Source of the DNA: Dongia rigui
Lineage (GTDB): Bacteria; Pseudomonadota; Alphaproteobacteria; Dongiales; Dongiaceae
Direction of reading: 5' to 3'
NCBI RefSeq assembly: GCF_034044635.1
Contig: NZ_JAXCLX010000002.1
Span: 248,001-312,000 of the forward strand
Length of the DNA: 64,000 nt
Part shown: piece after piece, positions 1 through 8,658 of the stretch
Numbering within the stretch: position 1 is the stretch's first letter
Layout: each line of letters begins with the position of its first letter
Notes under the pieces: model-generated
Told to the model about the DNA's origin: nothing
The model's input: only the letters and a program-made list of their open reading frames with translations
Database searches by the model: none
Program-made: the position numbers and the translations under genes

Positions 1-1046
1 CGCTTTTCCTCGACCACCAGGATTTCGTCCAAGCCTTCGGCGAATTGTCGGATGCCGTCGCGCTCCAGCGGCCAGGTCATCCCGACCTTGTAGAGCGAAA
101 GGCCGATCTCGCGCGCATAGTCTTCGTCGATGCCGAGGTCTTCGAGCGCCTGGCGCACGTCGAGATAGGATTTGCCGCAGGTGACAATGCCAAAGCGCCG
201 CTTCGGCCCGTCGATGACGGCGTAATTCAGTTTGTTGGCGCGGGCGTAGGCGAGGGCGGCATAGAGCTTGTACTTGTGGAGGCGCATCTCCTGTTCCAGC
301 GCCTGGGCCGTCGCAAACGGCGAGGCGGGCAGGCGGATGTTGAGACCACCTTCCGGCATGTCGAAATCGGTCGGAATGGTGACCTGGAAGCGCTCCGGAT
401 CGAGAGAGACGGAACCGGAGGTTTCGGCCGTGTCCGCCACGACCTTCATGGCGACCCAGCAGCCGGAATAGCGCGACATAGCCCAGCCATGGAGGCCGTA
501 ATCGAGAATCTCCTGCACCCCTGATGGATTGAGCACCGGAATGCCCGCATCCATGAAGGCATATTCGCTTTGATGCGCGGTGGTCGACGACTTGCAGGTA
601 TGGTCGTCACCGGCCAGCAGCAGCACGCCGCCATGCTTGGCGGAACCGGCGAGGTTGCCATGGCGCAGCACGTCGCCGCTGCGGTCGACGCCGGGGCCCT
701 TCGCGTACCACATGGCGAAAACGCCCTGGTATTTGCTGTCGCCGAACAGATCCGTCTGCTGGCTGCCCCAGATGGCGGTCGCCGCCAGGTCTTCGTTGAC
801 GCCCGGCTGGAATTTGATGTTGTGCTTATCAAGGAAAGTCTGCGCCTGGATGAGCGCCAAGTCGATGCCCCCCAGCGGCGAGCCGCGATAGCCGGTGACA
901 TAGCAGGCGGTGTTGAGGCCGGCCCGCTCGTCACGCCGGCGCTGCATCATGGGGAGGCGGATCAGCGCCTGGAGACCGGTCAGGTAGACCCGCCCGGTGT
1001 CGACCTCATACTTGTCGTCAAGCGAAACGGCGGCGAGCTTGGTCAC
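1..1046 (-). CDS. Indolepyruvate ferredoxin oxidoreductase, N-terminal part (runs off left edge)
   Basis: The frame is open from a GTG at 1046 to the window edge, giving about 348 residues. The N-terminus reads SLDDKYEVDTGRVYLTG, then TGYRGSPLGGIDLAL near residue 50, YAKGPGVDRCGDVLRHGN near 110 and FGIVTCGKSYLDVRQAL near 305. These are typical of the alpha-type, thiamine-diphosphate-binding half of indolepyruvate:ferredoxin oxidoreductase, which oxidatively decarboxylates aryl pyruvates. In proteobacteria it is often one fused chain of about 1,150 residues, so most of the protein lies outside. A GGAG sits 9 nt before the GTG. An upstream in-frame TTG would add a Pro-rich leader and is less likely. 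Confidence 0.85.
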   Translation of the reverse strand, partial: MTKLAAVSLDDKYEVDTGRVYLTGLQALIRLPMMQRRRDERAGLNTACYVTGYRGSPLGGIDLALIQAQTFLDKHNIKFQPGVNEDLAATAIWGSQQTDLFGDSKYQGVFAMWYAKGPGVDRSGDVLRHGNLAGSAKHGGVLLLAGDDHTCKSSTTAHQSEYAFMDAGIPVLNPSGVQEILDYGLHGWAMSRYSGCWVAMKVVADTAETSGSVSLDPERFQVTIPTDFDMPEGGLNIRLPASPFATAQALEQEMRLHKYKLYAALAYARANKLNYAVIDGPKRRFGIVTCGKSYLDVRQALEDLGIDEDYAREIGLSLYKVGMTWPLERDGIRQFAEGLDEILVVEEK

Positions 1047-1242
1047 GGGCGGTGGCTCCGGGGCTGGCGGTTCCTGAATGAGGGCAACGTTCGACCGATT
1101 TGCCAAGCTTGTCCAGAGGCTTGGGAGGCGCTGAGACAGTTAGATCGATTTTGTCGCGTGCGTGGCTCGTGCTAGCTTGAAATTGCGCGCGGCGTAGGTC
1201 GTGGCGCATCAGAATTGTTGCTGCAGCGCGGCGAAGGGGAGC

Positions 1243-1929
1243 ATGAGTTCGGGTATGAAGACGAAGCGGCGGCGCAGTTGGGGATCGCATGTGAAAGGGC
1301 GGCAGCGTTTGCTGGCCGGCGCCATCGCCTTTGCCGTCGCTTATCCGATTTTATCCAGTGCCGGCCTCGGCACCGCGCTGCCGCTCACCTTTGCCTGGGA
1401 CATCGGCATCCTGGTCTATCTTCTCCTCTCTAGCCTGATGGTCTTTCGCTCGACGCGTGAGCAGATTGCGCACCGGGCGCGGGAACTGGACATCAGCCTG
1501 GGCGAGATCGTCCTGCTCTCACTGCTGGCCGGCGGCGCGAGCCTGTTGGCCGCTGTCCGCGTGCTGGTGCTGGCCAAGGATGTCGGCGGGCAGCTGGGGC
1601 CGCTCTATTTCACCACCGGCGCCGTGACCATCGTGCTGTCATGGTTTCTCGTGCATATGCTGTTCTCGATCCACTACGCGCATGAGTTCTACAACGAGGG
1701 CGAGAACGGGAAGCCCTTCGGCGGCCTCAATTTTCCGGGCGAAAAAGCGCCGGATTATCGCGATTTCATCTATTTCTCCGCCGTCATTGGCATGACTTGC
1801 CAGGTCTCCGATGTCACCATCGAGCGGCGCGAGCTGCGCCATCTGGTGACCGCGCATGGCATCATCAGCTTTTTCCTCAACACGGTGATCGTGGCGCTCA
1901 GCGTCGGCATCGCCGCCAGTCTCATCTAG
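1243..1929 (+). CDS. DUF1345-type integral membrane protein
   Basis: About 228 residues with a basic N-terminus (KTKRRRSWGSHVKGRQR) followed by four to five hydrophobic segments near residues 25-65, 85-110, 125-150 and 205-228. The tail motif FSAVIGMTCQVSDVTI followed by RRELRHLVTAHGIISFF is characteristic of the DUF1345 family of predicted inner-membrane proteins, whose function is unknown. An upstream in-frame GTG at 1201 adds a Cys-rich stretch; I prefer the ATG at 1243, which follows AAGGGGA, although the spacing is short. It is followed after 9 nt by the PaaK-like gene, so the two are probably cotranscribed. Confidence 0.75.
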   Translation: MSSGMKTKRRRSWGSHVKGRQRLLAGAIAFAVAYPILSSAGLGTALPLTFAWDIGILVYLLLSSLMVFRSTREQIAHRARELDISLGEIVLLSLLAGGASLLAAVRVLVLAKDVGGQLGPLYFTTGAVTIVLSWFLVHMLFSIHYAHEFYNEGENGKPFGGLNFPGEKAPDYRDFIYFSAVIGMTCQVSDVTIERRELRHLVTAHGIISFFLNTVIVALSVGIAASLI

Positions 1930-1938
1930 GAAAGACGA

Positions 1939-3402
1939 ATGGACTCACGCGATCATTTCTTGAAGACCTCGCTCGACGACCTGCTGCGCCCGGGCGAAAG
2001 CGGCGACGGATTTGCTGAAACCAGGCAGCTGCTCGCCCGGGTCGCGGCTGAGGTGCCGGCTTATGCCGAGATCTTGCGCGAACGCGGGATCGATCCGGCG
2101 GCGATCCGCCATCCGTCCGACTTTGCCGGCCTGCCGCTCCTCGACAAAGCGAACTATGTTCGCCGCTTCTCGCAGGACCAGGTGGTGTTCGGTGGCGACC
2201 GGGCGCGTTGCGACTTCTATGCCGTTTCCTCCGGCTCGACCGGCGAGCCGACCTTCTGGCCGCGCGCGGCTGCGGACGAATACCCAATTGCCGTCCGCTT
2301 CGAGCAGGTGTTCGGCGACATGTTCCAGGCGCATGAGAAACGGACGCTCGCCATCGTCTGCTTCGCCATGGGGACCTGGGTCGGTGGCATGTTCACGACC
2401 TTCTGCCTGCGTGGCGTGGCCGAGAAGGGTTACAAGCTCATGATCGCCACACCCGGCAATAAGCCGGACGAGATCATCCGCATCGTCGAGCGTCTGGGTG
2501 GCGATTTCGAGCAGACGGTGCTGCTGGGCTATCCGCCTTTCTTGAAGGAAGTCATCGATGCCGGCCGTGCCAAGGGGTTGGATTGGGGCCGCTACAAGCC
2601 GCGCCTCGTTCTGGCGGGCGAGGTCTTCAGCGAGACCTGGCGCGAGTTGATGGCGGAACGGGCCGGTGTCGAGGATATCCTCCATTTCGCGGCATCGCTT
2701 TACGGCACGGCCGATGCCGGCGTGCTGGCGCAGGAGACGCCGCTGTCCGTCGCCATCCGGCGCTTCCTCTCCAAGCACCCAGCACTGGCGCAAGAGATAT
2801 TCGGCGACACGCGCCTGCCGACACTTTGCCAATACGACCCGACCAATCGCTATTTCGAAGTGGTGGATGGGACGTTGGCCTTCAGCGGCGACAATGGCGT
2901 GCCGCTCATCCGCTATCACATCGCCGACCGCGGCGGCATCGCCCGCTATGATGACATGCTGGCAAAGCTGCGCGGGGCGGGGTTTGATCCGGACACCCTG
3001 GGCCTCGGCGGCCACCGCCGCCAGCCTTTTGTCTGGGTCTTCGGCCGCGCCAATTTCACCATCTCCTATTTCGGCGCCAACATCTTCCCCGAGACGGTAA
3101 GCCTGGCGCTGGAGCAGCCAAGCGTGCGCGGCTTCGTCACCGGCAAGTTCGTGATGGAGGTGAAAGAAGGGCTTGGTGACAAGCCGGCCTTTGCCTTGGC
3201 GGTCGAACTGGCGCAGGGCGTAGCGGCAGCGGACACGATTTCCGATTGCGTCACTGAGACGGTGCTCAAGACCTTGCGCAAATTGAACAGCGAGTTTGCA
3301 AACTATGTGCCGGCCGATTTGCAGCGGCCGGTCGTCACGCTCTATCCGACCGGGCACCCGGACTACTTCCCGGTCGGCGTCAAGCATCGCTACAGCCGGT
3401 AG
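1939..3402 (+). CDS. PaaK-like adenylate-forming enzyme (phenylacetate-CoA ligase family)
   Basis: A 487-residue protein with the adenylation P-loop SSGSTGEPTF at about residues 96-105, SLYGTADAG near 255 and a C-terminal lobe of acyl-CoA ligase type. The family activates carboxylic acids as acyl-adenylates, usually for CoA thioester formation. It is longer than classical PaaK (about 430) and resembles the uncharacterised phenylacetate-CoA ligase homologues, so the substrate cannot be named. AGGAAAGACGA precedes the ATG. It sits between a DUF1345 protein and a small two-TM protein in a tight three-gene run. Confidence 0.75.
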   Translation: MDSRDHFLKTSLDDLLRPGESGDGFAETRQLLARVAAEVPAYAEILRERGIDPAAIRHPSDFAGLPLLDKANYVRRFSQDQVVFGGDRARCDFYAVSSGSTGEPTFWPRAAADEYPIAVRFEQVFGDMFQAHEKRTLAIVCFAMGTWVGGMFTTFCLRGVAEKGYKLMIATPGNKPDEIIRIVERLGGDFEQTVLLGYPPFLKEVIDAGRAKGLDWGRYKPRLVLAGEVFSETWRELMAERAGVEDILHFAASLYGTADAGVLAQETPLSVAIRRFLSKHPALAQEIFGDTRLPTLCQYDPTNRYFEVVDGTLAFSGDNGVPLIRYHIADRGGIARYDDMLAKLRGAGFDPDTLGLGGHRRQPFVWVFGRANFTISYFGANIFPETVSLALEQPSVRGFVTGKFVMEVKEGLGDKPAFALAVELAQGVAAADTISDCVTETVLKTLRKLNSEFANYVPADLQRPVVTLYPTGHPDYFPVGVKHRYSR

Positions 3403-3410
3403 GGGCATCT

Positions 3411-4130
3411 ATGACCGACACGCCACCGAAGGTGAAACTGCCGATCCGGTTGATACCCAATCGGCTTTCGGCGATCGGCGGCGCATTGGTTGTCCCGATT
3501 ATCGGCGTCTTTGTGCTCTGGCGTTTCGGCAGTGACATGCTCGATATCTGGCGGGGGACCGATCTGCTGCATGCCTTTACAGCCAAGCCACTGCTCACCC
3601 TGTCGCTGGGGATCGGCGTCGGCGTCATGCTCTGGGCCGAGACGGTGACGATCCTGCGTGCGTTGCCGAACGGTCCGTTTTTCTATTTCGAATTGGGCCA
3701 GACCGGTGTCACGCTGCGACGGCTGTCGAAAATTCGCTCGGTCACGTGGGACAAGGTCGGCAGGATCGATCTTGTCGAGCGCATGCAGCGCAGCGGAAAG
3801 ACCAAGCGCATGCACTGGTGGGTGCTGATCGAGCCCAATGGGACAGATGTGGCGACCGACCTCAACCAGCGCATTAAGCAGGCTCTGCTGGCCTATGACA
3901 CAAATGATCTGGCGCCGGTGTTCAGCACCAGCCAGGTGGCGGCGAATGAAGTCCTGATGCTGCTTAAGCGTGTTCAGAAAGACGTGCAGGCGGGTGAAAG
4001 AGAGCTGTCGGCATATATCGCACCGGCCTTGCACGATGTTTCCGTGCCGATACGTCGCGCAACGACAAGGGCCGTCAGCCAGAATGCCGTTGCCAAGGCA
4101 CGCAGATCGGGTGGCGTGATCGAACGCTAG
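3411..4130 (+). CDS. Hypothetical two-TM membrane protein
   Basis: A 239-residue protein with hydrophobic segments near residues 20-40 and 60-82, then a soluble part beginning FFYFELGQTGVTLRRLSKIRS, which looks like the short beta-strand layout of bacterial PH-like membrane-associated domains. The C-terminus is basic. I do not recognise a named family. AGGGGCATCT precedes the ATG and the gene begins 8 nt after the PaaK-like gene, so they are probably one transcript. The stop overlaps the end of the convergent acyl-CoA ligase by 4 nt. Confidence 0.6.
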   Translation: MTDTPPKVKLPIRLIPNRLSAIGGALVVPIIGVFVLWRFGSDMLDIWRGTDLLHAFTAKPLLTLSLGIGVGVMLWAETVTILRALPNGPFFYFELGQTGVTLRRLSKIRSVTWDKVGRIDLVERMQRSGKTKRMHWWVLIEPNGTDVATDLNQRIKQALLAYDTNDLAPVFSTSQVAANEVLMLLKRVQKDVQAGERELSAYIAPALHDVSVPIRRATTRAVSQNAVAKARRSGGVIER

Positions 4131-5917
4131 CTGCGCTCGTATAGCTTCGCGATGTTCTGGCCCCACCGTTCACGGATCTTATGGCGCTTGATCTTGAGGC
4201 TTGGGGTCAGCATGCCGTTGTCGATGGTGAAGCCTTCTGGCAGCAGCGCATAGCGGCGGATCTTCTCGATCGGCGACAGGCTGGCGTTGACACGGTCGAT
4301 GACAGGACCGAGTGCCTTGTGAAAGGCCGGATTGTCGGCGAGGGTCGTGAGGTCTGGCGGGGTGCCGTTCTTGATCGCCCAGTCGCGGGCAAAGTCCTCA
4401 TCCGGTACGATCAGGGCAACAAGATGCGGGTGCTTGTCGCCATGCACCATGGCCTGGGCGATTTCCGGCTGCAGGACCAGGAAACCCTCGACACGCGCTG
4501 GCGAGACGTTGTCGCCGCCGGAGAGCACGATGATGTCCTTCTTACGATCGGTGATCTTCAAATAGCCATCGCCGTCAAACTCACCGATATCGCCGGTATG
4601 CAGCCAGCCATCGATCACCGCCTTGGCGGAGGAATCAGGATCCCGCCAATAGCCGTTCATCACGGCTTCGCCCTTGACCAGGATTTCGCCGTCATCGGCG
4701 ATGCGGGCGGTGAGGCCGTCGAAGATCGGTCCCACCGTGTCGATCTTGATCTTGCTCGGCATGTTGGCGCTGATGACGGGAGAGGCCTCGGTCTGGCCGT
4801 ATCCCTGCAGCAGCCGAACCCCCAGCGACAGGAAGAAGATGCCGATTTCGTAATTGAGTGCCGCCCCGCCGGACACAAAGGCTTTGAGGTGGCCGCCGAA
4901 GCGCTGGCCGACTTTCTTGCGCACGAGCACATCGCAGAGCTTGTTGAGCAGCCGCTCTGTGAGCGTGAGCGAGCCCGGCTGCTCATAGGCCTTGCGGCCG
5001 AGGCGATGTGCCAGCCAGAAGAGCTTCTGCCGCAGGGGCGGCGCCTTGTCCAAGCCGCGCAGGATCTTGGCATGCACCGCTTCATAAAGACGCGGCACGG
5101 CCGTCATGATGGTGGGGCGCGCCTCCGCCATGTTGTCGACCAGCCGCTCGATGCTCTCCGCATACCAGATCTCGGCGCCGATCGAGATCGGCAGGAACTG
5201 ACCGGCGGTGTGCTCATAGGAGTGCGATAGCGGCAGGAAGGAAAGAAAGCGGTCATTGCCGAGGCCGACATCCAGCAACAGCCGATAGGCGCCCTTGATG
5301 TTGCACAGGATCGACCCGTGGCTGAGCATGACGCCCTTTGGCGTACCACCTGTGCCGGAGGTGTAGATGATGCAGCACGTGTCGCCGCGCTTCTGGTCGT
5401 CCAGGCGGCGCTGAAATTCGCCATCGTCCATTTGGTTTACCAGTGCATCCTGCCAGCTGAGCTGGCGAAAGGGCATCTGGGCCATCTTCTCCTGCGGGTC
5501 GATTGCGATCAGAAACTTCAGCTCCGGCGCCTGGAACGCCGCCGGCAGCAGGCGCGCCGCGATGGTGCCGCCCGAATAAATGACGCCCTTGGCCCCACTA
5601 TGGGTCAGGATATGACGGTGGTCCTCGCTGGTGTTGGTCGCGAAAGCCGGCACCGTGATGGCGCCCGCTGCCATGATGGCAAGGTCGGCGATCAGCCATT
5701 CCGGACGGTTCTCGGCCACCAATGCGACGCGGTCGCCCGGTTCAACACCCTGGGCGATCAGGCCGGCAGCGAGCCTTTTGACCAGATCGGCGGTTTCGGA
5801 CCAGCTGGCCGACCGCCACTCCCCGCCTTGCTTCTGATAGGTCAGCGGCTTGCTGCCCAGACTTGCCGCTTGCTCAAAAAACAGGCGCGTCAGGCTCGAA
5901 ATACGGTCGTAATCCAT
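4127..5917 (-). CDS. Long-chain fatty-acid-CoA ligase (AMP-binding)
   Basis: A 596-residue acyl-adenylate synthetase from ATG 5917. The AMP-binding P-loop YTSGTGGTPKGVMLSH lies near residues 183-198, followed by LQGYGQTEASPVIS, GWLHTGDIG and DRKKDIIVLSGGDNVSP, the canonical A5/A7/A8 motifs. Such enzymes make acyl-CoA from free fatty acids with ATP, usually at the inner membrane face. A longer in-frame start at 6082 would run into the divergent peptidase gene and lacks family similarity, so it is not used. GGGGGAG lies about 12 nt upstream of the chosen ATG. Confidence 0.88.
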   Translation of the reverse strand: MDYDRISSLTRLFFEQAASLGSKPLTYQKQGGEWRSASWSETADLVKRLAAGLIAQGVEPGDRVALVAENRPEWLIADLAIMAAGAITVPAFATNTSEDHRHILTHSGAKGVIYSGGTIAARLLPAAFQAPELKFLIAIDPQEKMAQMPFRQLSWQDALVNQMDDGEFQRRLDDQKRGDTCCIIYTSGTGGTPKGVMLSHGSILCNIKGAYRLLLDVGLGNDRFLSFLPLSHSYEHTAGQFLPISIGAEIWYAESIERLVDNMAEARPTIMTAVPRLYEAVHAKILRGLDKAPPLRQKLFWLAHRLGRKAYEQPGSLTLTERLLNKLCDVLVRKKVGQRFGGHLKAFVSGGAALNYEIGIFFLSLGVRLLQGYGQTEASPVISANMPSKIKIDTVGPIFDGLTARIADDGEILVKGEAVMNGYWRDPDSSAKAVIDGWLHTGDIGEFDGDGYLKITDRKKDIIVLSGGDNVSPARVEGFLVLQPEIAQAMVHGDKHPHLVALIVPDEDFARDWAIKNGTPPDLTTLADNPAFHKALGPVIDRVNASLSPIEKIRRYALLPEGFTIDNGMLTPSLKIKRHKIRERWGQNIAKLYERS

Positions 5918-6035
5918 GCGCTGAGGCGCTCCCCCAAATGACGCTAGGCGGCTGATCCGATAGGTGCTTGGCGCACCCGTTTGAATCCCCATATAAGGTG
6001 ACCATGGCGCAATCAAGTTCAAGAGCGTGACAATT

Positions 6036-7838
6036 ATGACTGCTGCACCTGCGAAGCCTGCTGAAAAATCGGACCTCGGCACCCTGCCGAACTGGAACCT
6101 GGGCGACCTCTATGCCTCGCCCGCCGATCCGACGATCGAGCGTGACCTGCAATCGCTGGCGGCCTTGTCGGGCGAGTTCAAGCGGCAGTTTGAAGGCAAG
6201 CTTTCCGCTCTTGGCGGTGCCGATCTGCTGAAGGCCCTGCTGGATTTCGAGAAAATGCAGGATCTGGCGGGTCGCGTCGGCTCCTATGCGCAGTTGGCTT
6301 ATGCCGGCAACATGACCGACCCGGAGCTGTCGCGCTTTCAGCAGAACATATCCGAGCGGCTGAACAACATATCGGTCGAGACGTTGTTCTTCACGCTGGA
6401 GCTCAACAAGATCGACGATGCGGTACTGGCCAAGCAGCTCACCCATGGGCCGTTGCAACGCTATGCGCCCTGGCTCGATTCCGTCCGCGCCTTCCGCCCG
6501 CACCAACTGTCCGACGAAGCCGAACGGTTGCTGCATGAAAAGTCGATCTCCGGCCGGCAGGCCTGGAATCGCATGTTCGACGAGACGATGGCCGATCTGC
6601 GTTTCGACGTCGACGGCAAGAAACTCACCAGCAATGAAGTGCTGAACCTTCTTACCGACCGTGACGGCGCCAAGCGCAAGGCGGCGGCGATGGGACTTTC
6701 CAAGGGCCTCAAGGACAACCAACGCATCTTTGCGCTCGTCACCAATACCTTGGCCAAGGACAAGGAGATCGAGGACAAGTGGCGCCAATTCAAGCGCCCG
6801 GTCTCGTCGCGCAATCTCGCCAACCAAGTCGAGGACGAGGTGGTCGACGCGCTGGTGAAAGCGGTGAAGCAGAGCTACCCGAAGCTCAGCCACCGCTATT
6901 ACAAGCTCAAGGCCAAGTGGATGGGGGTCGAGGCACTCGACTTCTGGGATCGCAATGCGCCGCTGCCACGCGACGACGACCGCCTCATTCCCTGGAACGA
7001 GGCGACGCAGAGCGTGCTCGACGCCTATCATGAATTCTCGCCGGAACTGGCGGAAGTGGGTAAACAGTTCTTCGACAAGAACTGGATCGATGCGCCGTCG
7101 CGGCCGGGCAAGGATCCGGGAGCATTTGCGCATCCGACGGTGCCGTCGGCGCACCCCTATCTGCTGCTGAACTATCACGGCCGCACACGCGACGTGATGA
7201 CCTTGGCGCATGAGCTGGGCCACGGCGTGCATCAGGTGCTTGCCGGGCCGCAAGGAGCCCTCCTTGCGGACACGCCGCTCACTTTGGCTGAAACCGCATC
7301 GGTCTTTGGCGAGATGCTGACCTTCCAGTCCCTGTTGAAACGGGAAAGCGATCCGGCCAAGCGCCGCATCCTCCTCGCCGGCAAGGTGGAGGACATGCTC
7401 AACACGGTCGTGCGGCAGATCGCCATGCATAATTTCGAGACCGTGCTGCATGACGAGCGCCGGGCGGGCGAGGTGATGCCGGAGCGCATCGCCGAGATCT
7501 GGCTGGGAACGCAGCGCGAGGCTCTGGGTGCCGGCGTGAAATTGCCCAAGGACAGCGAGTATGGGGTCTATTGGTCCTACATCCCGCACTTCATCCATGT
7601 GCCGTTCTATGTCTATGCCTATGCCTTCGGCGACTGCCTGGTGAACTCGCTCTATGCCGTCTATCGCAATGCCAGCGGCGGCTTTGCCGAGAAGTATCTC
7701 GACATGCTGAAGGCGGGCGGCACCAAGCGACACAAGGAATTGCTGGCGCCGTTCGGTCTTGATGCTGCCGACCCGGCGTTCTGGTCCAAGGGCCTTGGTG
7801 TTGTTTCCGGCTTTATTGATGAGCTGGAGGCCATGTGA
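6036..7838 (+). CDS. pepF: Oligoendopeptidase F family metallopeptidase (M3)
   Basis: A 600-residue protein with the zinc motif HELGH at about residue 392 (LAHELGHGVHQ), the downstream glutamate in TLAETASVFGEML, and the C-terminal substrate-contact segment YSYIPHF/HVPFYVYAYAFGD typical of the M3B clan. It is expected to be a cytosolic enzyme that degrades short peptides. An in-frame GTG lies 9 nt upstream; ATG 6036 is chosen by similarity. Its last codons overlap the start of the next gene (ATGTGA), so translation is probably coupled. Confidence 0.88.
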   Translation: MTAAPAKPAEKSDLGTLPNWNLGDLYASPADPTIERDLQSLAALSGEFKRQFEGKLSALGGADLLKALLDFEKMQDLAGRVGSYAQLAYAGNMTDPELSRFQQNISERLNNISVETLFFTLELNKIDDAVLAKQLTHGPLQRYAPWLDSVRAFRPHQLSDEAERLLHEKSISGRQAWNRMFDETMADLRFDVDGKKLTSNEVLNLLTDRDGAKRKAAAMGLSKGLKDNQRIFALVTNTLAKDKEIEDKWRQFKRPVSSRNLANQVEDEVVDALVKAVKQSYPKLSHRYYKLKAKWMGVEALDFWDRNAPLPRDDDRLIPWNEATQSVLDAYHEFSPELAEVGKQFFDKNWIDAPSRPGKDPGAFAHPTVPSAHPYLLLNYHGRTRDVMTLAHELGHGVHQVLAGPQGALLADTPLTLAETASVFGEMLTFQSLLKRESDPAKRRILLAGKVEDMLNTVVRQIAMHNFETVLHDERRAGEVMPERIAEIWLGTQREALGAGVKLPKDSEYGVYWSYIPHFIHVPFYVYAYAFGDCLVNSLYAVYRNASGGFAEKYLDMLKAGGTKRHKELLAPFGLDAADPAFWSKGLGVVSGFIDELEAM

Positions 7839-8596
7839 GCAAAGGGGCCTCGGTCCCGCGCGAGTTCGAGGATCTGCTGACACCAGCCGGCCGCCGCATC
7901 TTGAGCGGCCGGTCTGATGTTTGCGGCGCGCTGGCCGATCCCAGGCGGCGCTTCCTTGCCGTCGACGGGCTCATCTCGAAGGGCAAGGCCGAGGCATTGC
8001 GCCGCGTGCTGGAAGCCGAGCTTCTGCCGCTGCTGTCGCCGATGAGCGATCCCATCCCGCCGGAGACGATCTGGGAGATGGAGCATGACTATGAGGAGTG
8101 GCTGCCCAAGACCGTGCGCGTTCGCACCGCTTATCTGGAGCGCAAGCGCGATACCGCTTACCTGCGGGCGCAGGAATTGGGTGTGGTCGATCTCCTGAAA
8201 TCGGAAAGTGCTGCGGCCTTCGCCGAGGCGGTCGTCGGGCGAAAGCTCGATCGCCGCAGCGGGCAACAGGTACTGTGTTATGGCCCGGGCGATTATGCCG
8301 GACCCCATAACGATCATCACCCAGAGAACAAACGCGCGGCGCAGGGTTATCTCGATATGCACCTGTCGCTCGCCTCGAAGGCGGTCGACCATCAATACCT
8401 GGTCTATGCCAAGGCCGGACATTTCACCGAGATGTTGCCCGTGCATGGCCTAGGATTTCTCACCATCTATCGGTTGCCGTTCTGGCATTACACCACGCCG
8501 TTGCAGGCCAAGGCCGGCAAAGAGGCCATTGCGCGCCGCTGGGTGTTGCTCGCGACTTATCTCTACGCGCCGGAAAAGGCCAAGAAATCGGCATAG
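7835..8596 (+). CDS. Hypothetical protein, possible 2-oxoglutarate/Fe(II) oxygenase fold
   Basis: A 253-residue protein starting at a GTG that overlaps the pepF stop. In its second half YGPGDYAGPHNDHHPE offers an HxD-like pair, followed about 60 residues later by LPVHGLGFLTIYRLPFWHY and then RRWVLLATYLY. This order (HxD, distal His, Arg on a strand) is that of 2OG-Fe(II) dioxygenases, but the match is by eye only. No transmembrane or signal segment is seen. The coupling to pepF suggests joint expression. A function cannot be stated. Confidence 0.55.
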   Translation: MSKGASVPREFEDLLTPAGRRILSGRSDVCGALADPRRRFLAVDGLISKGKAEALRRVLEAELLPLLSPMSDPIPPETIWEMEHDYEEWLPKTVRVRTAYLERKRDTAYLRAQELGVVDLLKSESAAAFAEAVVGRKLDRRSGQQVLCYGPGDYAGPHNDHHPENKRAAQGYLDMHLSLASKAVDHQYLVYAKAGHFTEMLPVHGLGFLTIYRLPFWHYTTPLQAKAGKEAIARRWVLLATYLYAPEKAKKSA

Positions 8597-8658
8597 ATCG
8601 GCGCACAGCCCTGCGCTAGCATCCCGCCGCCTTTTCAAGAGTCGCGTGGGAGTTCATC

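Noticed and set aside
1945-3408. Long minus-strand open frame (487 codons) opposite the PaaK-like gene
   Set aside because: It is an antisense shadow in GC-rich coding DNA; the plus-strand protein has clear adenylate-forming motifs and a ribosome-binding site.
5874-7883. 669-codon minus-strand frame opposite pepF
   Set aside because: Antisense to a well-supported peptidase; the translation is His/Arg/Leu-rich without domains.
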